This document shows, piece after piece, positions 34,898 to 42,968 of a stretch of 64,000 nucleotides of DNA. A program made the translations under genes and the position numbers. Position 1 is the stretch's first letter. Each line of letters starts with the position of its first letter. Under the pieces are notes generated by a model. That model did not search any database and had not been told where the DNA came from. It was given only the letters and a program-made list of their open reading frames with translations. Source of the DNA: Roseovarius nubinhibens ISM (GTDB lineage Bacteria > Pseudomonadota > Alphaproteobacteria > Rhodobacterales > Rhodobacteraceae); NCBI RefSeq assembly GCF_000152625.1, contig NZ_CH724156.1, positions 442,966 to 506,965 of the forward strand, given 5' to 3'.

Positions 34898-36781
34898 TTA
34901 CTTCTCGGTAAACTTGAGCTCGATCCGGCGGTTCTGCGCCCGCGCCTCGGCGCTGTCGCCCTGCGCCACCGGCTGATACTGGCCAAACCCATTGGCCGAG
35001 AGCCGATCCGGCGGAATGCCAAGGCTTTCAATCATATAGCGTACCACCGAAAGCGCCCGCGCCTGACTGAGCTCCCAATTGTCGGCAAACTCCGCCGAAT
35101 TGACGATGGGCACGTCATCGGTATGGCCATCGACCCGGATCACCCAATCAAGCTCGGGCGGGATATCCCCCGCCACCTTGCGCAGGATCTCGGCCACCTT
35201 GGCCACCTCGCCGCGCCCCTCCGTCGACAGCGCCGCCCGTCCCGGCGCGAACAGCACCTCGGAGGAGAACACGAACCGGTCGCCCTCGATCCGCACCCCG
35301 TCCTGCGCCCCGAGCACATCGCGCAGCCGCCCGAAGAACTCGGACCGGTATTTCTCAAGATCCTGCTTCTGCGCCTCGAGAAGCTTGGCCTTCTCTTCTT
35401 GCAACTCGCGACGGCGCTTTTCCTCGGCCGCGAGCCGCGCCAACGCCACGTTGAGATCCTTGCCGAGCGTCTGCAACTGCACCGAAGACGAGCTTTCGCG
35501 ATCCACCGCATCATCCAGCAGCGCCTGCAACTCGCCCAATTGCGTGCGCAGCGCCTGAACCTGCTGGTTGAGCAAGGCCTGCTCGCGCCGCGCCGCCTCG
35601 GTCATCGCCTCCTGCTCCGACAGGGCCTCGCGCGCCTGCGCCAGAAGCAACGCCCGCGCCTCGGCCTCCGAGAGCTGCGTTTCCGCCTCCTGCTCTGCCG
35701 CGATCTTGGCCGCCAAGGCCGCCGCCAGCTTGTCGCGCAGCTCCTCCTCGGTGAGGCTCAGATCCTCGGCATCCGCCGTCACCGCCGCCAGCCGCTCGCG
35801 CAGTTGCGCCAGCTCGGCCTCGCGCGCCGCCAATTGCTCTTGCAGGTTCTGCTGATCCGCCTGCGCCGATTTCATCGTCTCGAGCTCGGCCGCCCCTTCT
35901 TCCGCCGCCACCAGCGCCGCCGCCAGCCGCGCGTTGAGATCGTCGCGCACCGTCTCTGCCGCCGCCAACAAGGTCAGCGTCTCTTCCGCCCGCTTGCGTT
36001 CCGCCTCGAGCGCCAGCGTCATCGCGCTTAGCTCCGCATCCGCCCCCTTGAGCCGCTCGCGCAGCGCCTCTGCCGCCGCCGCCTCGGCCAGCCGCGAGGC
36101 CTCTTCTTCGCTCAATTGCGCCTCGAGATCCTCGACCTTGGCGGTCAGCGCCCCTTGCGTCGCATCGGCCTGCGCGTTCTTCGCCTCGAGATCGGCAATC
36201 AGCGCCTCCAGCGCCTCGCGCTTGGCCGCCGCAAGCCGCGCCGCCTCGCTCTGGGCATCGACCTCGTCGCGCATCCCGGCCAGCGCCAGTTGCAATTGTT
36301 CCTGACGGCTGAGCAACTCGTCGCGCCGCTCTTCGAGATCGGCAATCGTGCCGAGATTGCCCTCGCGCTCGGCCAAGAGCCCCGCCACCTGCTCTTCAAA
36401 GCTCGCGATCCGCGTCGCCGCCGCGGCCAGATCATCGGCCTGCCCGGCCACCAGCCCTTCGAGCTCGGCAATCCGCGCCACCTGCGCCGCCGCCCGCTGC
36501 CGCGCCTCGCCCAGCGTCGTGGTCAGCGTGCCGACCCGCTCTGACAGCGTCGCATTGCGGTCCTGCTCCAGCCCCAGCGCCTCCGACAGGGCGACAATCT
36601 CGGCCGAGAGCTTGTCGAGCCGCGTCGCCTGCCCGGTGATCGTCTCGCGCAGGACGAATTGCACCACCATGAAAATGGTCAGCACGAACATCAGCACCAG
36701 CAACAGACCGGTCATCGCATCCACGAAACCCGGCCAGATCGAGGCCTGGAAGCGTTGCCCGGTGCGCCGCGACAGGGCCAT
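34898..36781 (-). CDS. MotB/ZorB-like OmpA-family stator protein with very long coiled coil
   Basis: 627 aa. One N-terminal helix preceded by a conserved acid, WPGFVDAMTGLLLVLMF (D21 in the position of the proton-carrying Asp of MotB), is followed by about 400 residues of coiled coil (residues 50-460, Glu/Ala/Leu/Arg-rich). The C-terminal OmpA-like peptidoglycan-binding domain shows FAPGRAALSTEGRGE, VDGHTDDVPI, NWELSQARALSVVRYM and AQNRRIELKF. The layout matches MotB/TolR/ZorB stators that use ion flow to move a periplasmic domain. The MotA-like partner ends 3 nt upstream of this start (stop 36785), so they are one operon. Confidence 0.85.
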   Translation of the reverse strand: MALSRRTGQRFQASIWPGFVDAMTGLLLVLMFVLTIFMVVQFVLRETITGQATRLDKLSAEIVALSEALGLEQDRNATLSERVGTLTTTLGEARQRAAAQVARIAELEGLVAGQADDLAAAATRIASFEEQVAGLLAEREGNLGTIADLEERRDELLSRQEQLQLALAGMRDEVDAQSEAARLAAAKREALEALIADLEAKNAQADATQGALTAKVEDLEAQLSEEEASRLAEAAAAEALRERLKGADAELSAMTLALEAERKRAEETLTLLAAAETVRDDLNARLAAALVAAEEGAAELETMKSAQADQQNLQEQLAAREAELAQLRERLAAVTADAEDLSLTEEELRDKLAAALAAKIAAEQEAETQLSEAEARALLLAQAREALSEQEAMTEAARREQALLNQQVQALRTQLGELQALLDDAVDRESSSSVQLQTLGKDLNVALARLAAEEKRRRELQEEKAKLLEAQKQDLEKYRSEFFGRLRDVLGAQDGVRIEGDRFVFSSEVLFAPGRAALSTEGRGEVAKVAEILRKVAGDIPPELDWVIRVDGHTDDVPIVNSAEFADNWELSQARALSVVRYMIESLGIPPDRLSANGFGQYQPVAQGDSAEARAQNRRIELKFTEK

Positions 36782-36784
36782 GGC

Positions 36785-38038
36785 CTAGCGCTCCGGTCGC
36801 CGCGGCGTGGCGGGGGGAAGCTGAAACTCCGGCACCATATCCTGCACCGCGCGTTTGAGCTCGGCCAGATCGGTGCGCAGCTCTGTGGTGCTCTCCTGCC
36901 GACCGGCGCTGATCTCTTCGAGAATGCGCAGCATCTGCACGTCAATCGACCGCAGCCGCATCCGGCTCTCGGCATCGAGCCCGCCGGATGTGTTCGCATC
37001 GGCGCCGTTTTCATAGCGCTGCGTCAGGGTCGCGATCAGCGTCTCCTGGCCCTCGGCCACCCGCATCAGCGCCTGCACCTGCGGCCCTTCCCCGCCGAGC
37101 CGGTCGCTCAGCCGGTCGAGCGCGGCCGACAGCGCGTCGAGCTTTTCATCGACCATGGCGCGGCTCATGTCCGACTGGCTCAGCATGAGGTTGAGCCCGT
37201 CCATCTGCGCGCTCATATGATCAAGCGCCCCGGCCAGCATCGCGCCCTCGGCGCTGCTCTCGCCCTCACCGCCCCCGGCAAAGCCGACGCGGGTGATGGT
37301 CGACATCCATTCTTCGAGCTCGCGGTAAAACCGGTTCTGCCCATGGCTCGCGAAGAGCTCCAAGAGCCCCACCACCAGCGATCCCGCCAGACCCAGCAAC
37401 GACGAGGCAAAGGCCACGCCCATCCCGCCAAGCTGCGCCTCAAGCCCGGTCATCAGCCGGTTGAACACCTCAACCCCGGCCTCGCCCTCTTGCGGGGCAA
37501 GGCTGCGGATCGTGTCCACCACCGCCGGAACGGTCGTCGCCAGCCCGTAGAACGTGCCGAGAAGACCGAGGAAAATCAGCATGTTGACGATATAGCGCGT
37601 GATCTCGCGCACCTCGTCGATCCGCTGCACCACCGAATCGAGGATCGACCGCCCGGCGCTTTGCGAAATCTGCATCCGCTTGCCCGCCCGCTGCCGCAAC
37701 AGCGCCGCCAGAGGCGCGAGAAGCTGCGGCGCGTTGGTGGCCTCGTGCCCCGCCCGGTCGGCGGCGAAATCCTCGAGCCAGCGCACCGAGCCGATCAGCT
37801 GAAACACCTGCCAAAAGCAGGAAATCACACCGATCAGAAAGACAAAGAGGATAAACCCGTTGAGATAGGGGTTCGCCTGAAACACCGGCAACACCCGCGG
37901 CAGCGCCACAAAGGCACCAAACCCGGTAAGCACCAGCACGATCAGCATCAGTATGATCTGCCGGATCGGCGTGGAAAAATGCGGCTCGACCTCGCGGTCC
38001 GGCTGGTCCATCTGGACACCCCCGACACGTTTCTTCAT
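36785..38038 (-). CDS. MotA/ExbB/ZorA-like proton-channel protein
   Basis: 417 aa. Four membrane helices: about 27-48 (QIILMLIVLVLTGFGAFVAL), 58-80 (LNGFILFVFLIGVISCFWQVF), 150-172 (YIVNMLIFLGLLGTFYGLATT) and 202-225 (GMGVAFASSLLGLAGSLVVGLL). The last two are the TolQ/ExbB/MotA proton-channel core. A long cytoplasmic helical tail (about 230-417) follows. The MotB-like gene starts 4 nt downstream. The pair resembles ZorAB and uncharacterised 'biopolymer transporter–OmpA' pairs of Rhodobacteraceae, and I see no ZorC/D, TonB or flagellar gene nearby. The start could also be the internal ATG at 38011, which has GGGGG upstream. Confidence 0.82.
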   Translation of the reverse strand: MKKRVGGVQMDQPDREVEPHFSTPIRQIILMLIVLVLTGFGAFVALPRVLPVFQANPYLNGFILFVFLIGVISCFWQVFQLIGSVRWLEDFAADRAGHEATNAPQLLAPLAALLRQRAGKRMQISQSAGRSILDSVVQRIDEVREITRYIVNMLIFLGLLGTFYGLATTVPAVVDTIRSLAPQEGEAGVEVFNRLMTGLEAQLGGMGVAFASSLLGLAGSLVVGLLELFASHGQNRFYRELEEWMSTITRVGFAGGGEGESSAEGAMLAGALDHMSAQMDGLNLMLSQSDMSRAMVDEKLDALSAALDRLSDRLGGEGPQVQALMRVAEGQETLIATLTQRYENGADANTSGGLDAESRMRLRSIDVQMLRILEEISAGRQESTTELRTDLAELKRAVQDMVPEFQLPPATPRRPER

Positions 38039-38078
38039 TGGCCGCAGCCTACGCGGATCGAACTGCTAAGCCAAGGTC

Positions 38079-38609
38079 TTATCCGGCGATCTCCCTGACC
38101 CGCCCGACAAGCCATTCGAGATCCTCGTCGCCGATGCCAAGCTCGACCAGATGCGCCACGGTATTATAGAGATATTCGGTGTTCGGCCCCCGCCCGCCCA
38201 CGGCCCGCGCGATGATCTGCGCCTGCGTCTCGAGCGGCTCACCGCCGCAATATTGCACATGATCAGGATCGACCACATAGGTCACCGCCTCGACCCGCCG
38301 CCCATCCATCAGCTCGAGCGGCAGCACCTCCTCGATATAGGCCGAGGAGATCAGCTCGCGCTCGCGCAGATAGTCGAGCACCGCCGCCTCCTGATCCTCG
38401 GCCACCCGCAGCGCCACGCCGGTACAGGCCGCGCCCTCATGCGCATCGAGCGCCAGCACCAGCCCCGGCGCCTCTTCGGTGCCGCGATGATGGATCGACC
38501 GCATGCAGAAACTGCGCGCATAGCCCGGCAAGGTGGCAATCACCTTTTCCACCGGTTCAAATCCCGGATTCCATACCAAAGAGCCGTAGCCGAAAACCCA
38601 CATCGTCAT
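38079..38609 (-). CDS. chaC: Gamma-glutamylcyclotransferase, ChaC family (glutathione-specific)
   Basis: 176 aa. WVFGYGSLVWNPGFEP at the N-terminus is the substrate-binding Y-G-S-L loop of the gamma-glutamylcyclotransferase fold, and the catalytic glutamate lies in LRERELISSAYIEEVLPL. ChaC enzymes split glutathione to 5-oxoproline and Cys-Gly in the cytoplasm. The start is ATG 38609 (MTMWVFG); a second ATG at 38603 is also possible. It stands alone, divergent from the DUF2125 gene (66 nt apart). Confidence 0.92.
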   Translation of the reverse strand: MTMWVFGYGSLVWNPGFEPVEKVIATLPGYARSFCMRSIHHRGTEEAPGLVLALDAHEGAACTGVALRVAEDQEAAVLDYLRERELISSAYIEEVLPLELMDGRRVEAVTYVVDPDHVQYCGGEPLETQAQIIARAVGGRGPNTEYLYNTVAHLVELGIGDEDLEWLVGRVREIAG

Positions 38610-38674
38610 TCGCTTGTCCCTCGCCGTTTCCCGCTTATAAACATCATCACGTCTCGCTGTGAAAGGGTAAGCCG

Positions 38675-39682
38675 ATGAGATTGATGTTTACTGCGCTTGT
38701 TGTGCTTGCCTTGGGATGGAGCATCTACTGGGCCATCGGCTCGGGCGCCGGGCAAAAGGGGCTCGAAACCTGGTTCGAGGCCCGCGAGGCCGAAGGCTGG
38801 GTCGCCGAATACAGCGAGATGTCGGTCGAAGGCTTCCCGAACCGCTTTGACGCCAAGTTCGAGGATCTGGCGCTCGCCGATCCCGACACCGGCCTTGCCT
38901 GGGAGGCGCCGCATTTCGAAATTCTCGCGCTGAGCTATCAGCCCAATCACCTCATCGCCGTCTGGCCCGACAGCCAGCGCATCGCCACCCCGCTGGCCAA
39001 ATATGACGTGACGAGCGACGACATGCGCGCCAGTCTCCGGGTCGCGCCGCAATCCGATCTGGCGCTCAACGAACTCACCCTGACCGCCAAGACCCTCACC
39101 GTGGCCGAGCTCGGCCAGACCGAGACCGCCCGCCTCGACAGCCTCACCCTCGCCGCTGAAAAAGCCCCCTCCGGCGATCTGCCGCGCTACCGGCTCGGCG
39201 TGCAGGCCGACGGCTTCACCCCAAGCGACGCCTGGCAGAAACATCTCGACCCGAACGGCCGCCTGCCGGAAAAACTCGACCAGATGCGCATCGACATGAC
39301 GGTCGAGTTCGACAAGCCGTGGAACATCAGCGCCATCGAAGAGGCCCGCCCCCAGCCCCGGATGATCGACCTCAAGAGCGCCGAGGCGCAATGGGGACAG
39401 CTCGCCCTCGCCATGGCGGGCAAGGTGACGGTCGACGATCAGGGCCAGCCCGAGGGCGACATCACCATCAAGGCCCGCAACTGGCGCGACATCCTGCAAC
39501 TCGCGCGCGAGGCCGAAGCCCTGCCGCCAAGCCTCGCCGACACCGCCGAAAGCGCCCTGTCGCTGCTGGCCCAGATGTCGGGCAACCCCACCACGCTCGA
39601 CATCCCGCTGACCCTGCGCGGCGGCCGCGTCTGGCTTGGCCCCGCCCCGCTCGGCCCCGCCCCGGTGCTGCGGCTGCGTTGA
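38675..39682 (+). CDS. DUF2125 domain-containing protein
   Basis: 335 aa. The N-terminal helix MRLMFTALVVLALGWSIYWAIG anchors or exports the protein; the long beta-rich remainder, with GWVAEYSEMSVEGFPNRFDAKF, APHFEILALSYQPNHLIAVWP and the C-terminal IPLTLRGGRVWLGPAPLGPAP, is the alphaproteobacterial DUF2125 family. This fold is thought to be related to AsmA/BPI-like lipid-transfer proteins, but no function is proven. Ordinary codon usage; the ATG at 38675 is the first methionine. Confidence 0.88.
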   Translation: MRLMFTALVVLALGWSIYWAIGSGAGQKGLETWFEAREAEGWVAEYSEMSVEGFPNRFDAKFEDLALADPDTGLAWEAPHFEILALSYQPNHLIAVWPDSQRIATPLAKYDVTSDDMRASLRVAPQSDLALNELTLTAKTLTVAELGQTETARLDSLTLAAEKAPSGDLPRYRLGVQADGFTPSDAWQKHLDPNGRLPEKLDQMRIDMTVEFDKPWNISAIEEARPQPRMIDLKSAEAQWGQLALAMAGKVTVDDQGQPEGDITIKARNWRDILQLAREAEALPPSLADTAESALSLLAQMSGNPTTLDIPLTLRGGRVWLGPAPLGPAPVLRLR

Positions 39683-39862
39683 TCCTGGCCGCCGGACCGG
39701 CACCACACTCACATCTCAGGGCGGGGTGTCAAAAATGTCCCGCCTTGCGAAAAATGCACCCAAGCCCCGATTTTCCGCCCCGGCCTCTCTGGTCACGCAC
39801 AGCGCTTGCTTGCTAAATAGGGATCACGCTGGGGGGCGTCACGCACAGGGACTATCAGATAC

Positions 39863-40801
39863 ATGCACCGTCGCCTCACCGCCGCTCTTGGCGCCAGCCT
39901 GCTTTCGCTCTCCATTCTCGCCCCTTTGATGACCGGCACCGCCCAGGCGGGCGACCGCCAGCAGCTCGGCTATGGCCGTCTCGTCACCAATGACCTGATC
40001 GGCGACGGGCGCGACCGCTGGCGCACCGGCTCTGTCGCGTCGAGCCGCGTCTGGGGCCCGGAATGGACCGGCGACCTGCCCGAGGGCTTTGGCGATCTGC
40101 TCGAACTGCGCCTCAATTTCGAGGCCATCGCGCCGGAACAGCTCGCCGCCCCCGCCGCCGGTGACCGCCCCTATGCTGCGGCGATCTCGGTCGGGCTGCA
40201 CAGCCATTTTCAGAGTGCCGGCACCGAATTCGCCCTCGGCGGCGATCTCGTCTTTACCGGGCCACAGACCGGCATCGACGATTTTCAGGACTTCATGCAT
40301 GATTATCTGGGCGGCGATGACATCAATTCGACCACCCGCAACGGCCAGATCGGCGATGACATCAACCCGACGCTGGTGGCCGAAATCGGCCGCCCGCTAT
40401 CCCTCGGCCCCGCCCGCCTGCGCCCCTTCGTCGAAATGCGCGCCGGGGTCGAAACCCTCGCCCGCGTCGGCGCAGACCTGAGCTTTGGCCGCATCGGTCA
40501 GGGCGAATTGCTCGTCCGCGATCCGGTCACCGGTCAGCGCTATCGCACGATCCGCACCCCGGAACCCGGCATGGGCTTCGTCTTTGGCGGCGACATCGCC
40601 TATGTCGACCACAGCGAATACCTGCCCTCGAACCAGGGCTATCAGCTCACCGACAGCCGCGCGCGGCTACGCACCGGCCTGCATGTGCAGACCGAGGCCG
40701 GGCATCGGTTTTTCTATGGCCTGACATGGCTCGGCAAGGAGTTCGAGGCCCAGCGCGACGAACAACTTGTGGGGTCTCTGCGCATCAATCTGGAATTTTG
40801 A
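39863..40801 (+). CDS. LpxR-like outer-membrane protein (DUF2219, lipid A deacylase family)
   Basis: 312 aa. Signal peptide (to about residue 29, AQAGDRQ), then a beta-barrel-like sequence of alternating residues ending in phenylalanine (LRINLEF), as in outer-membrane barrels. The DUF2219 features are GRLVTNDLIGDGRDRWRTGSV (N43, D44 match the Asn/Asp pair of the LpxR active site), DRPYAAAISVGLHSHF and GQTGIDDFQ-like turns. LpxR removes the 3'-acyloxyacyl chain of lipid A. The usual His-x5-Glu catalytic pair is not clearly aligned here, so lipase activity is uncertain. Monocistronic; ATG 39863. Confidence 0.8.
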   Translation: MHRRLTAALGASLLSLSILAPLMTGTAQAGDRQQLGYGRLVTNDLIGDGRDRWRTGSVASSRVWGPEWTGDLPEGFGDLLELRLNFEAIAPEQLAAPAAGDRPYAAAISVGLHSHFQSAGTEFALGGDLVFTGPQTGIDDFQDFMHDYLGGDDINSTTRNGQIGDDINPTLVAEIGRPLSLGPARLRPFVEMRAGVETLARVGADLSFGRIGQGELLVRDPVTGQRYRTIRTPEPGMGFVFGGDIAYVDHSEYLPSNQGYQLTDSRARLRTGLHVQTEAGHRFFYGLTWLGKEFEAQRDEQLVGSLRINLEF

Positions 40802-40891
40802 CGTAACGGCCTTGACCTCTTCTCTTGCGAAATGAAGAACCTTTGTTAACCTGTCAGTAATAAAAAGAATAAACGGCAGGAAATACGGGCA

Positions 40892-41962
40892 ATGAGAACG
40901 GGCTTTCAAGGCACGTTTGTCATTTCCATGTCGCAAACAGAAGTGGACGATTTCCCGCCTAAGGGGATCGATGCGATTACGGTCGGTGCGACCTGGTCGT
41001 GGCGTGGCGACATGATCTGTGTCGACGGGCCCTCCTCAGTTTTGCGACTGGAAAAGGCAGACACGCGGGCAGGCACCCGCAAACGCGCGGCGCGACTGGT
41101 CCGCAAGATGGTCGGCGCGGCGATGACCGGCACCAATGATCTGACCAAGATCGAGATCGCAGACCCGCTTCTGGATCGCGGTTTCGTCGTCACCAACGGG
41201 GTCAAGAGCTATACGATCACCGTGATCGAAACCGGCACGCAATCGCCCCCCCTCTTGATGTTCCATGACGACATCCCGCCCAAGAACACCGATATGTGGG
41301 TCGTCCATCACAGCTTTGAAGGGCTGAGCGCCCCGGTCAGCGACCAAGGTCCCGACGCGGGCGGCGTGATCTGTTTCACCCCCGGCACCCGCATCGCCAC
41401 CCCCGACGGCCCGCGCCTCATCGAAGAGCTGCGCGAAGGCGACCGGGTCTCGACCCGCGACAATGGCGCCGAAGAGATCCAGTGGATCGGCAGCCGCCGC
41501 ATGTCCGGCGCCCGTCTCTTTGCCCTGCCGCGCCTGCGCCCGATCCGGTTCCGCGCCGGGGCTCTGGGCATCGACCGGCCCGACGAAGAACTGCTGGTCA
41601 GCCCGGAACATCGGATGCTGATCAAGGGCGATGAGGCCCGCGCGCTCTTCAACACCGACGAGGTGCTGGTCGCCGCCAAGGATCTGATCAACAAGGATAC
41701 GATCCGCGTCGATCTCGCGGTGCGCGAGGTGACCTATATCCACCTCCTCTTGCCCCGCCATCAGATCCTCTGGGCCAATGGCCTGGAAACCGAGAGCTTC
41801 CACCCCGCCTCGGCCTCGCTCGACGGGCTCGATGGCGACGACCGCGATCGGCTGCTGGCCCAGGTCCCCGCCCTGCGCCACGATCCGCAGAGCTATGGCA
41901 TGTTCGCCCGCCGCTGCCTCTCGGGCTCGGAGGCCGCCATCTGGGCACATGAGGCGGCCTGA
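40892..41962 (+). CDS. Hint-domain protein
   Basis: 356 aa. The N-terminal part (1-150) has no named family. From about residue 158 a Hedgehog/intein (Hint) domain begins: VICFTPGTRIATPDGPRLIEELREGDRVSTRDNG, where the Cys after the junction is the expected nucleophile of self-processing, and the central EELLVSPEHRMLI and the later VTYIHLLLPRHQILWANGLETESFHP provide the His motifs of the family. Such proteins are very common in Rhodobacteraceae, often as C-terminal parts of secreted RTX-like proteins. This one has no signal peptide or calcium repeats. AGGAAA precedes the ATG at 40892. The 90 nt upstream are AT-rich, as in a promoter. Confidence 0.85.
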   Translation: MRTGFQGTFVISMSQTEVDDFPPKGIDAITVGATWSWRGDMICVDGPSSVLRLEKADTRAGTRKRAARLVRKMVGAAMTGTNDLTKIEIADPLLDRGFVVTNGVKSYTITVIETGTQSPPLLMFHDDIPPKNTDMWVVHHSFEGLSAPVSDQGPDAGGVICFTPGTRIATPDGPRLIEELREGDRVSTRDNGAEEIQWIGSRRMSGARLFALPRLRPIRFRAGALGIDRPDEELLVSPEHRMLIKGDEARALFNTDEVLVAAKDLINKDTIRVDLAVREVTYIHLLLPRHQILWANGLETESFHPASASLDGLDGDDRDRLLAQVPALRHDPQSYGMFARRCLSGSEAAIWAHEAA

Positions 41963-42020
41963 CACGGCCGCCTTCCCGCCCCCCGGCGCGATGCGGCCCC
42001 AAACCGCTGCGTTTCCCCCG

Positions 42021-42048
42021 TTGACTCCCCCCCGCGACCCTGTATAAG
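42021..42048 (+). promoter_or_regulatory. Sigma-70 promoter of rpsD
   Basis: TTGACT (42021-42026), 16-nt spacer, TATAAG (42043-42048). It predicts a leader of about 195 nt before the GTG at 42250. Confidence 0.7.
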
Positions 42049-42072
42049 CGCGGCTTCATTGGTGTTGGTGGC

Positions 42073-42226
42073 CCCCGCAAGGGGATCCCTGTCGAAGCGC
42101 AAGCTTAGAGGACAACGCCCTTTATATTGCCGCGACGAGGCCGAAGCGGAACCGATCTCGAACGGTTGAGGACCAGAGCGTCCGCAACCCGAAAAGTGGG
42201 AACCGGTTTTCGGATCAAGTTGCGGA
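42073..42226 (+). promoter_or_regulatory. Structured rpsD leader with hairpins
   Basis: Within the leader: CCCC-GCAA-GGGG (42073-42084), AACCG with CGGTT (42150-42167), and a composite dyad in which TCCGCAAC (42181-42188) pairs with GTTGCGGA (42219-42226), enclosing CCGAAAA (42189-42195) with TTTTCGG (42207-42213). The last is close to the Shine-Dalgarno site (42237-42243). Either a candidate site for S4 autoregulation or a dispersed repeat element; not decidable here. Confidence 0.5.
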
Positions 42227-42249
42227 GCCATGAATAAAGGAGATCAGCC

Positions 42250-42870
42250 GTGACCAAACGCACGTCTGCCAAGTACAAAATCGACCGCCGCATGGGCGAA
42301 AACATCTGGGGTCGCCCCAAGTCGCCTGTCAACCGTCGTGAAAACGCCCCCGGTCAGCACGGTGCCCGCCGCAAGGCGAAACTGTCGGACTTCGGTCTGC
42401 AGCTGCGCGCCAAGCAAAAGCTCAAGGGCTACTACGGCGACCTGACCGAGAAACAATTCCGTCGCATCTTCCGCGAAGCCGAGCGTGTCAAAGGCGACAC
42501 CGGTGAAAACCTGATCGGCCTGCTCGAGCGCCGCCTCGACGCCGTGGTCTACCGCGCCAAATTCGTCGCCACCATGTTCGCCGCACGCCAGTTCGTGAAC
42601 CACGGCCACGTGAAAGTGAACGGCCAGCGCGTCAACATCCCCTCCTACCGTGTGAAAGAGGGTGACGTGATCGAGGTCCGCGACCGCTCCAAGCAGATCG
42701 CCGTGCTTCTCGAAGCCACCCAACTGGCCGAGCGTGATGTGCCCGATTACATCGACGCGGACCATTCGAAAATGACGGCGACCTTCGTCCGCACCCCGGG
42801 TCTGAGCGACGTGCCCTACCCGGTGATGATGGAACCGAACCTCGTCATCGAATTCTACGCTCAGAACTAA
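42250..42870 (+). CDS. rpsD: 30S ribosomal protein S4
   Basis: 206 aa. [21 protein letters not shown] and [14 protein letters not shown] [13 protein letters not shown] at the start, the S4 RNA-binding domain around [35 protein letters not shown], and EFYAQN at the end. A primary 16S rRNA binder nucleating 30S assembly, and in other bacteria a translational autoregulator. Starts with GTG at 42250, preceded by AAAGGAG (42237-42243). As in most alphaproteobacteria it is separate from the alpha operon. A terminator follows at 42892-42922. Confidence 0.98.
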   Translation: MTKRTSAKYKIDRRMGENIWGRPKSPVNRRENAPGQHGARRKAKLSDFGLQLRAKQKLKGYYGDLTEKQFRRIFREAERVKGDTGENLIGLLERRLDAVVYRAKFVATMFAARQFVNHGHVKVNGQRVNIPSYRVKEGDVIEVRDRSKQIAVLLEATQLAERDVPDYIDADHSKMTATFVRTPGLSDVPYPVMMEPNLVIEFYAQN

Positions 42871-42891
42871 GCTTCTGACGCTTTATTTCCG

Positions 42892-42922
42892 AAAGGCCGC
42901 GCCGCTAGGTGCGGCCTTTTTT
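42892..42922 (+). terminator. Rho-independent terminator of rpsD
   Basis: AAAGGCCGC (42892-42900) pairs with GCGGCCTTT (42911-42919), followed by a run of T to 42922. Confidence 0.9.
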
Positions 42923-42968
42923 CGTTTCAGGGCCGCGACCCGGCCATTTCTGCCTCGAGGAGACAATC

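Noticed and set aside
34898..38038. Complete Zorya defence system
   Set aside because: Only a ZorAB-like pair is present. The genes on both sides (ChaC, WYL regulator) are not ZorC, ZorD or ZorE, so a defence call is not supported.
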